Source of the DNA: JBKQHQ01 sp052148715
GTDB lineage: Bacteria > Pseudomonadota > Alphaproteobacteria > Rhizobiales > Xanthobacteraceae
Direction of reading: 5' to 3'
Length of the DNA: 29,829 nt
Assembly: GCA_052148715.1 (NCBI GenBank)
Contig: JBKQHQ010000103.1
Location: 1-29,829 of the forward strand
Shown: piece by piece, positions 17,501 through 25,211 of the stretch
Layout: each line of letters opens with the position of its first letter
Position numbering within the stretch: position 1 is the first letter of the stretch
The notes under the pieces: generated by a model
The model's input: only the letters and a program-made list of their open reading frames with translations
Told to the model about the DNA's origin: nothing
Database searches by the model: none
Position numbers and translations under genes: made by a program

Positions 17501-17612
17501 CCTGAAGCTCGCCGTGTCCAGAAATGCTGCCGTGTTCACCAATTTCCAGGGAGATTTCTCCGGACAGGGCAACAGCTACGCCGGGACCGGCGGCTTCAAG
17601 CTAGCCTGGTGA
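5547..17612 (+). CDS. Giant glycine-rich repeat autotransporter (type Va adhesin)
   Basis: About 4021 residues from ATG 5547, which has a TGAGG ribosome site; in-frame TTG 5526 and GTG 5535 are alternatives. The N-terminus is a long basic extension followed by a hydrophobic stretch (FRLVAAVAISAGALLLQ) and ALA-Q cleavage near residue 67, so it is exported by Sec. Residues about 68-190 are Cys-rich. Residues about 260-3390 form the passenger: some 48 units of about 60-75 residues, each with GI-x-AQSIGGGGGNGGF, a Gly-rich loop and a short beta stretch such as VTVTSTGNITT. A nonrepeated linker follows. Residues about 3730-4021 (EWRMWAEAYGSGG to GTGGFKLAW) form an outer-membrane beta-barrel ending in Trp. 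It likely presents a long beta-helical stalk on the cell surface for adhesion. No protease or other catalytic motif was seen. The frame is intact throughout. Confidence 0.93.
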   Translation: MGSQFASTRISSRALLNLGPQVRRWRPSVATARVLSRFLTSAAFRLVAAVAISAGALLLQSSTTALAQCSQSGTTENCGGALPGSIQYTAPPINTLNVGSPNAASATNGTQDIQLTGTGASPGTGTAGTGMFSCSISGTQTGGTGGSCNINNAVSPPTCTSTNGSGGSSNNTATCVGVQTSPPANGPSGNSGPTVTINANTNGNTVGPNGSGIAVLASSTGSNGGNGGHSVFSSGGTGSPGADGGAAAVSFTGVITNSAGGILAQSTGGTGGSGGGSTFASGGSGGLGGFGQGATASFNGGTITTSGNGNVGVTAISQGGASGGGGNGGITFIYSIGGSGNTAGQGGAAEVDTSKGTFISTSGNFADGIAVYSLGGGGGSGNGGFGLFYSGGGNGGTGGNGGTATVNAAGTIATIGQSANGIVAQSIGGGGGTAQSVASAFSFGGNGSAGGFGGTVNVSNSGGITTQGSSANAIEAQSIGGFGGNGANSGGLFTMGGNGSNTTPGGTVNVTNEGSLQTYSSQANGILAQSIGGGGGNGGTSGGWFSFGGTGGAGGTGGNVTVINGGNITTGSLGGTAYTGNFGAGVSASPGILAQSIGGGGGNGGGSVGVGVGVAMAFGGSGGSGGDSGSVSVLRDNCTTTCVGINPTAASAYNITTYGDTSSAIIAQAIGGGGGNGGFAVAAAGGSVFSAALGVGGSGGAGGAGGAVEVDTKGSLTTYGLSSDGILAQSIGGGGGNGGFSVAASVSLGVSASIGLGGSGGAGNHSSSVTVSSLSNITTLGASSYGISAQSIGGGGGNGGFSVAGGGGLVGIGVGVGGNGATGGNASTVNVTSVGNISTSGPNSVGIAAQSIGGGGGNGGFSIGAAAGMGAIGVGVGGGGSDGGNASTATVDSSGSVMTTGNNSTGILAQSLGGGGGNGGFAASATIAMTGAASVAVGGQGASGGHADMASVYADGGGQSLTVISPVTSVNYGSGWTLVTEGKGSAGIEAQSIGGGGGNGGFAGTLALSGSASIGLSFGGAGGTGSQAGAALVESGYGRPNANNIITLGDNSAGIVVQSIGGGGGNGGFAVSLSGALGPIGAAAATLGGTGGGGGFASSAQAFSVGNITTVGNVADGILVQSIGGGGGNGGFSAAISATTGAVAGAVAVGGGGGTGNDGGAATLNSQGTIITHGDQSNGLFAQSIGGGGGNGGFAGSGSLALTGGVAVGLGGSGAGAGNGSTVALTNVGDITTYGSQSSAIIAQSIGGGGGNGGSTVGISLGVGGSASVALGGQGGNGGSSINGTNNGINGIGNYAVVVNSTGNLTTGFGSAPGSFGNNAYGIFAQSLGGGGGNGGFAGTLSAGGAVGVGVSLGGSGSGGGSAGAVQVTSAGNIQTVFDNSSGILAQSIGGGGGNGGFAVSVAASASIEDVGAAAAVSVGGKGGTAGNASDVNVTSTGTVLTYGFSSNGIAAQSIGGGGGNGGFSVAAGASLGEAGIGVAVGGGGNGGGSAGAANVFSYGVAFQVTPTVGVTTIETNGAQSNGILAQSIGGGGGNGGFAIGVGAAANGAGIGVGLGGTDSGGGSAGTVSVTSYNNILTLGSGSNGIEAQSVGGGGGNGGFAASLGVGQYGALALSLAGNGGLGSDGKAVTVNSFGTINTQGSQSNGIFAQSAGGGGGNGGLAISVAGSEYASLALSFGGSGGTGGVGGAVTVTSTGAITTISDQSNGIFAQSLGGGGGNGGIAISGTLTTESTAGSVSLAMGGSGGSGGTSGAVTVGSTGNIVTSGNSSDGILAQSIGGGGGNGGISGALNLANGGAAFTNSLGGAGGSGNAAGAVSVTSTGNITTGSACGTNPFCTGNANSAGIFAQSVGGGGGNGGFSLTLAASYGGTFGSPVPAPKSVGGNGGSAGTGGTVTVTSSGTIYTTGALSDGIFAQSVGGGGGNGGFSIGANLSYKGGTDVNSIGGNGGSGNTASQVSVTANATAASSVPGYSVVTNGDNSVGILAQSIGGGGGEGGFSIAGSFSAGGNSNANAVGGSGGIGGNSLNLGTAGNPGYVPAVAVTDTGSIFTSGRNSSAIEAQSIGGGGGDGGFSIGLSGTANNNSTSKLQTIGGNGGAAGNGGDVVVMANATANSTASITTTGDLSYGVLAQSIGGGGGNGGFAIAGSLSTGGGAAANATGGNGAGGGNAGLVTVTMGGSITTGTATFVSNVFQSSTSGEGSVGILAQSIGGGGGSGGFSGGLALGLSGDSTTNTTGGTGGVGGTGNNVAVTTLAGASIITYGDNASGILAQSVGGGGGNGGFSIGAAFSNSKGNSAVNTVGGAAGNGATGADVTVTNVATITTFGILSNGIVAQSIGGGGGNGGFAISGSLSLGGNAASNATGGQGGAGENAGTVTVVNSGAIQVNQMGTIGILAQSLGGGGGNGGFAGGLTFSNSSNAVTNAVGGAGALAGNGSAVSVTNSAAITANGDQGIGILAQSVGGGGGNGGFSVSAAGSSQANGAVQGVGGNGGAAGNADNVTVINNAGGVIQTNGAMAYGILAQSIGGGGGNGGFSVGGSLSLNGNANSTVGGGSGGAGGDAGSLVQVQNFSAVITNGAGSIGIAAQSIGGGGGNGGFAGGLSFSNSGMAVTNAVGGQGLGGGNGGVVSVTNSGFVVANGAQSIGILAQSIGGGGGNGGFSISAAGASQGSAMVQGVGGGGGAGGTADNVTVINNAGGMIQTNGAMSYGILAQSIGGGGGNGGFSIGGSLSLSGNANSTVGGGTGGAGGDAGSLVHVQNFGTIVTTGVSSIGIVAQSIGGGGGTGGFAGSIGIGASNTVSNAVGGAGGNGGAGRDVEVDNFGLIETTKANSIGILAQSIGGGGGNGGYSGSLNINGSNVQNAVGGTGGTGGAGGNVTVTSTGTIMTTGDNSIAVLAQSIGGGGGNGGFTLTAATGTASSSTFDVGGASNGTGGAMGTVIVNISGGTTITNGALAYGLLAQSIGGGGGNGGIVIPDPLTVGSGGVTIRVGATGGISGDGNVMNSIYNNPVTTTGAGAAGLVAQSIGGGGGVNGLTGDVVIASPLAVLNNLAGGSSTLSGKGQTVTFSSAGSVTTSGDNAIGVLVQSIGGGGGLATYTLNQVTGSPLGIVETAGGSAGAAGAGGALLVGEFVGSVPGAVKTTGVLAQGMLLQSIGGGGGYAGFTATSGVAVGGNGIALTAGGLGGPGGDGNNILLTSSASITTTNTGALGLIAQSIGGGGGFVGIVGASGSGSVTLGAAGGASGNGGIVMLSSTGAISTSADGAHAILAQSIGGGGGFVEALASNGTSLNLPVSAGVGGGGGSGGQVNVTSTGVITTTGAGAFGIIAQSVGGGGGVVGGGTFATSVATTGPFAGAVGGTGTAGKVNVMTSADILTTGLNSTGIFAQSVGNGGLGDNITINVQSGVVLGGAGFGHAVWLDGGFNNTLTNSGVLTTVSGVLGMTILGGAGADSVINNNLIIGSVDLGGGANSFDNKPTGTFDSGPIAYIGPGNLLTNEGLMSPGAYLNVLTTNVTGNFLQTATGTYGLDLEFLNQTSDRINITGTASVTGTVNINIMDPGLAVPGNHEVTILSAAGGVTNHAGLTPTFVPTAVAQYTLTYPNPNDIDLNYNINFSPAGLTVNEHSVGSAINAIQLARSSPNFVPIAAALFYQPDVASLGRVYDSLSGEGTSGVQQTAFTDNDLFMNAAMHQTAFWLWDERVGSSDLGLQDNGLMSYASAAPQYPAFLGLKAPSYQPREWRMWAEAYGSGGSVNGEFPLGTARLNYAGGGLAAGGDYQVNPAVLLGFALGGGTSGFNVADRATSGSFDSGHVALYGAARQGSFYTTGIVGYDFFENREHRFAAIPGTSAPIVPVPGFAESLSGQFFSQSLSARLETGWRTRFDAVNVTPFAALQYGLLGLNGYTETANTGPTNIGLSFANRTVNSLPLSLGTQLDSKVVTPYGMPLALWTRVAWVHEFEPYRTINASFIAAPGFDFIINGAIAPRDAARVEAGLKLAVSRNAAVFTNFQGDFSGQGNSYAGTGGFKLAW
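6328..15720 (+). repeat. About 48-50 tandem coding repeats of the passenger
   Basis: Nearly every unit carries the DNA for QSIGGGGGNGG with runs of GGC (atcggcggcggcggcggcaa). Unit spacing is roughly 180-225 bp. The core is more conserved than the interiors. Early units (6330-7030) and late units (14600-15720) are diverged in the NGG part; the last is AQSVGNGG. All repeat changes are multiples of three, so length can vary without loss of frame. Confidence 0.9.
12763..13896 (+). repeat. 567-bp tandem duplication (three passenger units, two copies)
   Basis: The segment beginning GGLTFSNS-SNAVTNAVGG near 12763 recurs as GGLSFSNS-GMAVTNAVGG 567 bp later. The same offset holds for AVQGVGG/MVQGVGG (12989 and 13556), NVTVINNAGG, IQTNGAM-YGILAQ and NANSTVGGG. 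567 bp is 189 codons, so the frame is kept. The boundaries are approximate. Confidence 0.8.
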
Positions 17613-17679
17613 TTTCAGAATCCCGGCATTGAGGTTAGCGGGATGGCTCGATGGACACGGGCACGGGCGGCATGGCAAT

Positions 17680-17764
17680 CGGCGCAGCAGCCTTCCGTTG
17701 CGCGCGGCCAACGGCGAATTCGCGAGCTATGGGGTCAATGGCGGCGCCGAGTGTGTGGTAAAAG
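17680..17764 (+). pseudogene. Second barrel-end remnant between autotransporter and ialB
   Basis: A frame reading SSLPLRAANGEFASYG then VNGGAE resembles the last strands of an autotransporter barrel. It loses the expected FAW-stop by an apparent one-base deletion (gag tgt gtg gta). The matching spot before the broken ialB reads GSGGAEFAW-stop (1803-1844). It was probably the original barrel end of the gene upstream of ialB. Confidence 0.5.
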
Positions 17765-17803
17765 GACTGCCTTGTGTAATGAGACTGAGGAGCCGGAGGG
17801 ACC

Positions 17804-18427
17804 ATGCAGCAGTCGAAGAAAGAAGCGATCCGATGGGCCATTGCCTGCGGATTGATTGCGGCACTATCGGTTCCGGTTGCCGCGCAGATCACGCCGGCGC
17901 CCCCCCAACGGCCACCGGTTGCGGCCGTCCCACCTCGCACCGCACCGGCTCCTGCATCCAAGCCGGCGACGGAGACCGCCATTGACAATGTACCGAGCAT
18001 GACGACGGCGTCCTATGGCGACTGGGTCGTGCGCTGCAGCCAGCAGGCGGAACATCGCATGTGCGAGGCAGCGCAGACCCTTTATGTTCAAGGCCAGCCG
18101 AATCCGGTGGCCCTTGTCGCCGTCGGCCGTGAGAAACCGACCGAACCGACCCGATTGGTGGTGCAGCTGCCGGTCAATGTGACCATCGCCGGTCGTTTGA
18201 AAATCACGCTTAAGGAAGGCGCGCCGACGATCGATCTGAATATCGAGCGCTGTGTTCCGGCTGGATGCTTTGCGGTCATGCAGCCGGCTGACGAAGCGCT
18301 AAGGCAGTTGCGCGCCCAGACCGATCCGGGCCGCATCAGCTACAAGGACGCAGCCCAGCATGACGTCGCATGGCCGTTCTCGCTACGCGGCCTTTCTCAG
18401 GCGCTAGAGGCGCTACCGAAGGGCTGA
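17804..18427 (+). CDS. ialB: Invasion-associated locus B (IalB) family protein
   Basis: 207 residues. ATG 17804 follows a good GGAGGGACC site. A signal peptide (ACGLIAALSVPVAAQ) is cleaved near residue 28, then comes a Pro/Ala-rich linker (28-60). The IalB domain (about 69-200) starts with ASYGDWVVRC and has cysteines at 78, 87, 150 and 155 that could form two disulfides. It ends LSQALEALPKG. IalB proteins are periplasmic or envelope-exposed; in Bartonella the locus is linked to erythrocyte invasion, but in free-living relatives the role is unknown. It is the intact paralogue of the IS-split copy at 1881-4802 and sits 191 bp downstream of the autotransporter, the same arrangement as the decayed copy, which hints at a functional or evolutionary link between the two genes. 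Confidence 0.9.
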   Translation: MQQSKKEAIRWAIACGLIAALSVPVAAQITPAPPQRPPVAAVPPRTAPAPASKPATETAIDNVPSMTTASYGDWVVRCSQQAEHRMCEAAQTLYVQGQPNPVALVAVGREKPTEPTRLVVQLPVNVTIAGRLKITLKEGAPTIDLNIERCVPAGCFAVMQPADEALRQLRAQTDPGRISYKDAAQHDVAWPFSLRGLSQALEALPKG

Positions 18428-18525
18428 TGAAGCGGCGCGGATCTGGTGCTTATTTGAAGGGACTTTAGCGAGAACTCATTCGAAGTTGCCAAGACGCTGG
18501 AGACGCGCGCGCGGACCAGGAGGAG

Positions 18526-18630
18526 ATGAGCAGAATGAGAAAGCTTTTGCTTTTGGCATCATTGGCCTTGACCATGACGGCGGCTTCGCAGGAGGCAACT
18601 GCGCGGACCTGCCTGCAGGGCCATATCTAG
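18526..18630 (+). CDS. Small exported peptide or truncated gene start
   Basis: ATG 18526, preceded directly by AGGAGG, opens a clear signal peptide (MRKLLLLASLALTMTAAS) and stops after 34 residues at TAG 18628. Beyond the stop the same frame stays open and reads a His-rich stretch (HHHHRHY at about 18760), while the +1 frame reads GYDYNRRAWCYPR. It may be the start of a broken small secreted protein of the DUF3551 kind (signal peptide then Cys-x-Gln-Gly), or simply a short peptide. The ribosome site and signal peptide make the start credible; the rest is uncertain. Confidence 0.35.
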   Translation: MSRMRKLLLLASLALTMTAASQEATARTCLQGHI

Positions 18631-19018
18631 GCTACGACTACAACAGGCGGGCGTGGTGTTACCCGCGCAGTGCCGGTGGTGCCGGCCATCATTCGTCGAG
18701 ACCATGGAATGCGGCATTGGTATGCGCAGGCGGAGTATCATCCCCGCCGCCATACCGCGCATCATCATCACCGGCACTACACCCGGTCAGGCCACCACCA
18801 TCGGCGGTACGCGCCGCCCGAACATGCCGCCGGCGGCGGTTCGCGCGAGGCTGCGAGGGACCAAAACGCGAAGTGCTCGAAACAAACGAGTCTGGTCCCG
18901 CAGCTCCCCGGAAACCGGCCGTGCTTTTCCACCGCGGCGAATGGCGGCTCAGCTTCCATGAACGCGAGATTGCACCGAATGCTCTGGATGTCCGCAATGT
19001 CGCCACGGGGAGTCGCGA

Positions 19019-19423
19019 ATGAGACACACGTTGGTTCTGCTCTTCTCGCTGATCTTGGCGCTGATCGCCGCCTTAGCATCATCGCAGAAGGCGAGCGCGA
19101 GCGAGAGCGCGCGGGATCTGGCGAGCGATTGCCGGAACCTCGAGCAGGGCAGGAGGGGCGCGGGAGCGCACATCAAAATTCCCAACACAAAGGAAGCGCT
19201 GCAATGTTGGGGATATATGCGAGCGATGCAGGACCTATCGGTTCTCGCCGATCAGGATGGCCACAGGATTATGGGATCATGTCCCCCAGAGCAGACGACG
19301 GTGCTGCAGCTGATCCATGTATTCGTGACCCACGCGCGATCCCATCCCGGGGAGCTGGAGGGCAACGCTGCGCTCGTAGTGATCAAGGCCTTGGGGGACG
19401 CATTTCCGTGTCATCAGCCGTAG
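19019..19423 (+). CDS. Rap1a/Tai-family-like exported protein
   Basis: 134 residues with a signal peptide (LVLLFSLILALIAALASS) cleaved near residue 27. The mature part carries the pattern of the Rap1a/Tai family: LQCWGYMRAMQDL (C63), GSCPPEQTTVLQLIHVFVTH (C88), then HPGELEGNAALVVIKALGDAFPC (C131). The four cysteines (38, 63, 88, 131) probably form disulfides in the periplasm. Founding members are immunity proteins against type VI secretion amidases, but many homologues have no effector nearby. No effector gene is visible here, so an immunity role is unproven. It stands alone, 600 bp after ialB and on the same strand. ATG 19019 is taken as the start because it directly precedes the signal peptide. 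Confidence 0.75.
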   Translation: MRHTLVLLFSLILALIAALASSQKASASESARDLASDCRNLEQGRRGAGAHIKIPNTKEALQCWGYMRAMQDLSVLADQDGHRIMGSCPPEQTTVLQLIHVFVTHARSHPGELEGNAALVVIKALGDAFPCHQP

Positions 19424-20060
19424 CATTCGGCGCGCGACACCCGGATAGTCGGTTGGGAGTGTTAGTTCCCGCTGATTGCAGAGGTCATCTCCAAAACGAT
19501 CCTGCTGTCGAAACTTGACGAATCAAACGGTGGGACGTAAAAGGGAAAATCGATGACGAGGCGGGACGGATCCTCGCATCGATCTTATCACAACGCTAGA
19601 AGCAGGATTCAACGCGGGCGGCTTCGCCGAGCGCCGCGATGGATGGGCGTCAGCACCAATAAAACGTGGATGCGTTGATGGGAGCTGAACCGGAAAATGC
19701 TTCTCGATTTTGCAAGACGCCCCAAGCTTGGCGGTATATCTTAAAGGCCCGCTGTTTTTTCGCTGTATTTACAGCGGACCGAACCAGATTTACCTACGGG
19801 TCTAGAGGCTGGACCCCGGCCCGGGTTCATCGTGCTGACGGTATTGCTGATGCGGCTCGCAAGATTCGACGCATCCGCTTCTGATCGCAGCTTTATCGCG
19901 GAACATCTGCAGATTGTGAAAAACGAAACGAAGCCACGCTTCACGCTTGCATGTGGGAGAGCCTCGCGGCCGTCATCCCGGGCACGGAGGCCCGGGATGG
20001 CGGCCGAATTCATGGCGCGGCCTCGACTTCAACAAACGGCGACCTGACAAACGGCGCGCG
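19424..20060. other. Gene-poor stretch of about 640 bp
   Basis: No convincing gene. Short frames here lack ribosome sites or recognisable motifs. A small hairpin CGCTGT/ACAGCG lies near 19762-19777 and a strong palindrome at 19968-20005. The region separates the rightward surface-protein genes from the leftward atp operon, so two transcripts converge here. Confidence 0.5.
19968..20005. repeat. Palindromic intergenic element downstream of atpC
   Basis: A 16-bp stem (GGCCGTCATCCCGGGC against GCCCGGGATGGCGGCC, one G-T pair) closes a 6-nt loop ACGGAG. The CGTCATCCCGGGC core is a common intergenic palindrome in this bacterial group. Lying beyond atpC it may stabilise or end the converging transcripts. 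Confidence 0.65.
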
Positions 20061-20070
20061 TCAGCGCGCG
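20055..20070 (-). terminator. GC hairpin overlapping the atpC stop
   Basis: CGCGCG-TCAG-CGCGCG forms a 6-bp stem over the atpC stop codon, followed on the reverse strand by CGTTTGTC. The U content is weak, so it is a candidate terminator only. Confidence 0.35.
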
Positions 20071-20459
20071 AGGCCGGCTTGCAGCGTCCGCAATTGCTCG
20101 AGGCGCTGGCGGGCCTTGTCGCGCGCCGTCTCATCGGCGGCGTCCTCGACGTCCTCGACCGCGTCCTCGATTTGCGCAGCGAGGGTCGCCGGGTCGAGCT
20201 GATCGATATCGGTTGCCGTCTCGGCAAGGATCGTGAGGCCTTCGGGGTTTACCTCGGCCAAGCCGCCGCTGACCACGATCCGCCGCCGCTCCGCGCCGGT
20301 GAATATCAGGAGCACGCCCGGCTTCAACGTCGCCACATAGGGCGCGTGACCGGCCAGCACGCCGAACTCGCCCTCGACCCCGGGCACATCGACCTGATCG
20401 ACGTCGCCGGCGAATACCAGCCGCTCGGGGGAGACGAGATCGAAATGAAACGTGGCCAT
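20061..20459 (-). CDS. atpC: ATP synthase F1 subunit epsilon
   Basis: 132 residues. The N-terminal beta-sandwich (1-85) starts MATFHFDLVSPERLVFAGDV and contains the family phrases VPGVEGEFGVLAGHAPYVATLKPG and VSGGLAEV. The C-terminal helical part (about 90-132, ending LRTLQAGLAR) corresponds to the domain that in many bacteria can inhibit ATP hydrolysis. It forms the central stalk with gamma and contacts the c-ring. It is the last gene of the operon, 135 bp after atpD, a wider gap than usual that includes a CAAGGGC/GCCCTTG stem-loop (20492-20508). Confidence 0.96.
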   Translation of the reverse strand: MATFHFDLVSPERLVFAGDVDQVDVPGVEGEFGVLAGHAPYVATLKPGVLLIFTGAERRRIVVSGGLAEVNPEGLTILAETATDIDQLDPATLAAQIEDAVEDVEDAADETARDKARQRLEQLRTLQAGLAR

Positions 20460-20594
20460 GCTCTCGCGCTCCGCGTCGATGTCTAACTAGCCAAGGGCTC
20501 CGCCCTTGATATCCCTTGCGCCCGGGCGTGACGAGGGGCCGAGGAGTCCACCCCCAAACGAGAACAAAATTCGCGTTAGCGGCACCATAACGGT

Positions 20595-22013
<1,419 letters not shown>

Positions 22014-22046
22014 TTTTTGTCCTCTTACGAAATCTCGGTGCTTTGC

Positions 22047-22919
22047 CTATAGCGCCTCGGCACCGGAGATGATCTCGATCAGCTCCTTGGTGATCATGGC
22101 TTGGCGCGTGCGGTTGTAGGTGAGCGTCTGCTTGCGGATCATCTCGCCGGCGTTGCGGGTGGCGTTGTCCATGGCCGACATCTGGGCGCCGTAGAACGAG
22201 GCGGCGTTCTCAAGCAGCGCGCGGAAGACCTGGGTCGCCACATAGCGCGGCAACAGGTCGGCGAGGATGTCCTCTTCGTCCGGCTCGTATTCATAGACCG
22301 CGGCCGGTCCGCTTTCGGCGCGCGGCGGGATCACCGCCGGGATGACCTGCTGGGCGGTCGGAATCTGGGAGATGACCGATCTGAAGCGCGAGAAGAACAG
22401 GGTGCAGACGTCGAAGGCGCCAGCATCGAACAATTGCAGGATCTTTTGCGCGATGCCCTGGGCGTGCTCGAAGCCGATCGCGCGGACGGCGCGCAGCTCG
22501 ATCGACTCGATGATCAGCTTCTCGTATTGCCGCCGCAGCTGCTCAAAACCCTTGCGACCGACGCAGAGGAGCTTGACCTCCTTGCCCTCCGCCATCAGCG
22601 CATTCGTCCGTTCGCGCGCGAGCCGCACGATCGCCGAGTTGAAGGCGCCGCACAGGCCGCGCTCGGCGGTGCAGACCACGAGCAGGTGCACCTGATCGCG
22701 ACCGGTCCCCGACAGGAGGCGCGCGCCGGAATCCTTAGGCACGCTTGCCGCGATATTTCCCAACACCTTTTCCATGCGCTCCGCATAGGGCCGCGCCACC
22801 TCGGCGGCCGCTTGCGCGCGGCGCAGCTTCGAGGCCGCGACCATCTGCATGGCCTTGGTGATCTTCTGCGTCGCCTTGGTGGAGGCGATGCGATTGCGCA
22901 TGTCCTTCAGGCTGGCCAT
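22047..22919 (-). CDS. atpG: ATP synthase F1 subunit gamma
   Basis: 290 residues. The paired N- and C-terminal helices that form the rotor shaft are evident: MASLKDMRNRIASTKATQKI with TKAMQMVAASKLRRAQ at the start, and MDNATRNAGEMIRKQTLTYN with RTRQAMITKELIEIISG at the end. The middle part is the Rossmann-like foot that binds epsilon and the c-ring. An AGGTGA ribosome site lies 6 nt before ATG. It is separated from atpA by 202 bp containing a palindromic repeat, which is unusual in this operon. Confidence 0.97.
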   Translation of the reverse strand: MASLKDMRNRIASTKATQKITKAMQMVAASKLRRAQAAAEVARPYAERMEKVLGNIAASVPKDSGARLLSGTGRDQVHLLVVCTAERGLCGAFNSAIVRLARERTNALMAEGKEVKLLCVGRKGFEQLRRQYEKLIIESIELRAVRAIGFEHAQGIAQKILQLFDAGAFDVCTLFFSRFRSVISQIPTAQQVIPAVIPPRAESGPAAVYEYEPDEEDILADLLPRYVATQVFRALLENAASFYGAQMSAMDNATRNAGEMIRKQTLTYNRTRQAMITKELIEIISGAEAL

Positions 22920-22967
22920 TGCGCTTCACCTGCTGAATTAAAGTGCGTTTCTTCGCATCGAATCACA

Positions 22968-23077
22968 CCCTCTCCACCGTCATGCCCGCGCTTGTCGCGG
23001 GCATCCACGTCTTCACGGCCTTGCGGCGCGGCAAGGCGTGGATGGCCGGAACAAGTCCGGCCATGACGTGGAGAGGG
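22968..23077. repeat. 110-bp palindromic intergenic repeat between atpA and atpG
   Basis: The two ends are imperfect inverted copies of each other (CCCTCTCCAC-CGTCATG at the left; the reverse complement of the right end reads CCCTCTCCAC-GTCATGG). Inside are three hairpins: GCCCGCG/CGCGGGC (22984-23002), GCCTTGC/GCAAGGC in the middle, and GGCCGGA/TCCGGCC (23044-23062). This CGTCATGSCCG...CATCCACG design is a frequent mobile-looking repeat in Bradyrhizobium relatives. In the transcript it would fold strongly between two subunit genes. Confidence 0.8.
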
Positions 23078-23121
23078 ATGTGCTGCGATTGGAGCGGAAC
23101 AAGCTTCAGGCGCCATCACCG

Positions 23122-24650
<1,529 letters not shown>

Positions 24651-24651
<1 letters not shown>

Positions 24652-25211
24652 CAGCTTGCCTCTTTCATTGCCTGCTTGATCGAGTTGAGCTTGGTGCGCA
24701 GCGATGAGTCCACCATGCGGCTGCCGAGCTTGACGACGAGCCCGCCGATGATGGCGGGGTCGACTTTGACATCGAGATCGACGGCCTTGCCCGTGATCGA
24801 CTTGAGCACCTCGCGCAGCGCATTGAGGTGCGTCTCGCTCGGCTGCTCGGCGACCGTCACGCTGGCGGTGATCTCGCCGTTGTGGCGGGCGACCATGGCG
24901 CGATAGCCTCTGATCATCTCACGGACAGCAAACAGGCGCCGGTTCGCCGTCACCACTTTCAGGAAGTTGGCGGCGACCCCGCCGATACCAGCTTTGTCGA
25001 GCACCGCGGAGAGCGCCTTCAACTGCACCTCGGCGCCGAAGACGGGGCTGCGCACGAGCCGCGTCAGGTCGGGGCTGCCGGCGATCAGCGCCTCGAAACG
25101 GTCGAGATCGCTCTTGACCGCGTCGATCGCGCCTTGCTCAAGCGCCAGCTCGAACAAGGCCGTCGCGTAGCGGCCCGCCATGCCGGATACGATCGGTTCT
25201 TCGCTTGCCAC
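24651..25211 (-). CDS. atpH: ATP synthase F1 subunit delta
   Basis: 186 residues from a GTG start at 25211 (reads VASEEPIVSGMAGRYATALF). The N-terminal helical bundle (about 10-115) carries the conserved GRYATALFELA; the C-terminal part has DPAIIGGLVVKLGSRMVDSS then LRTKLNSIKQAM, the family signature. Delta joins the F1 head to the peripheral stalk (b subunits). It is the first gene of the leftward atpHAGDC operon; the Fo genes lie elsewhere, as usual in alphaproteobacteria. An internal ATG ten codons further in is a less likely start because the family normally has this N-terminal lead. Confidence 0.96.

Noticed and set aside
18486..19022. A 178-codon frame overlapping the start of the Rap1a-like gene
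   Set aside because: Its composition is not protein-like beyond a short GYDYNRRAWCYPR run; more likely part of a degenerate small gene.
18670..19518. A 282-codon frame running across the Rap1a-like gene
   Set aside because: It overlaps the whole better-supported gene at 19019-19423 in another frame; only its His-rich beginning may be a gene remnant.
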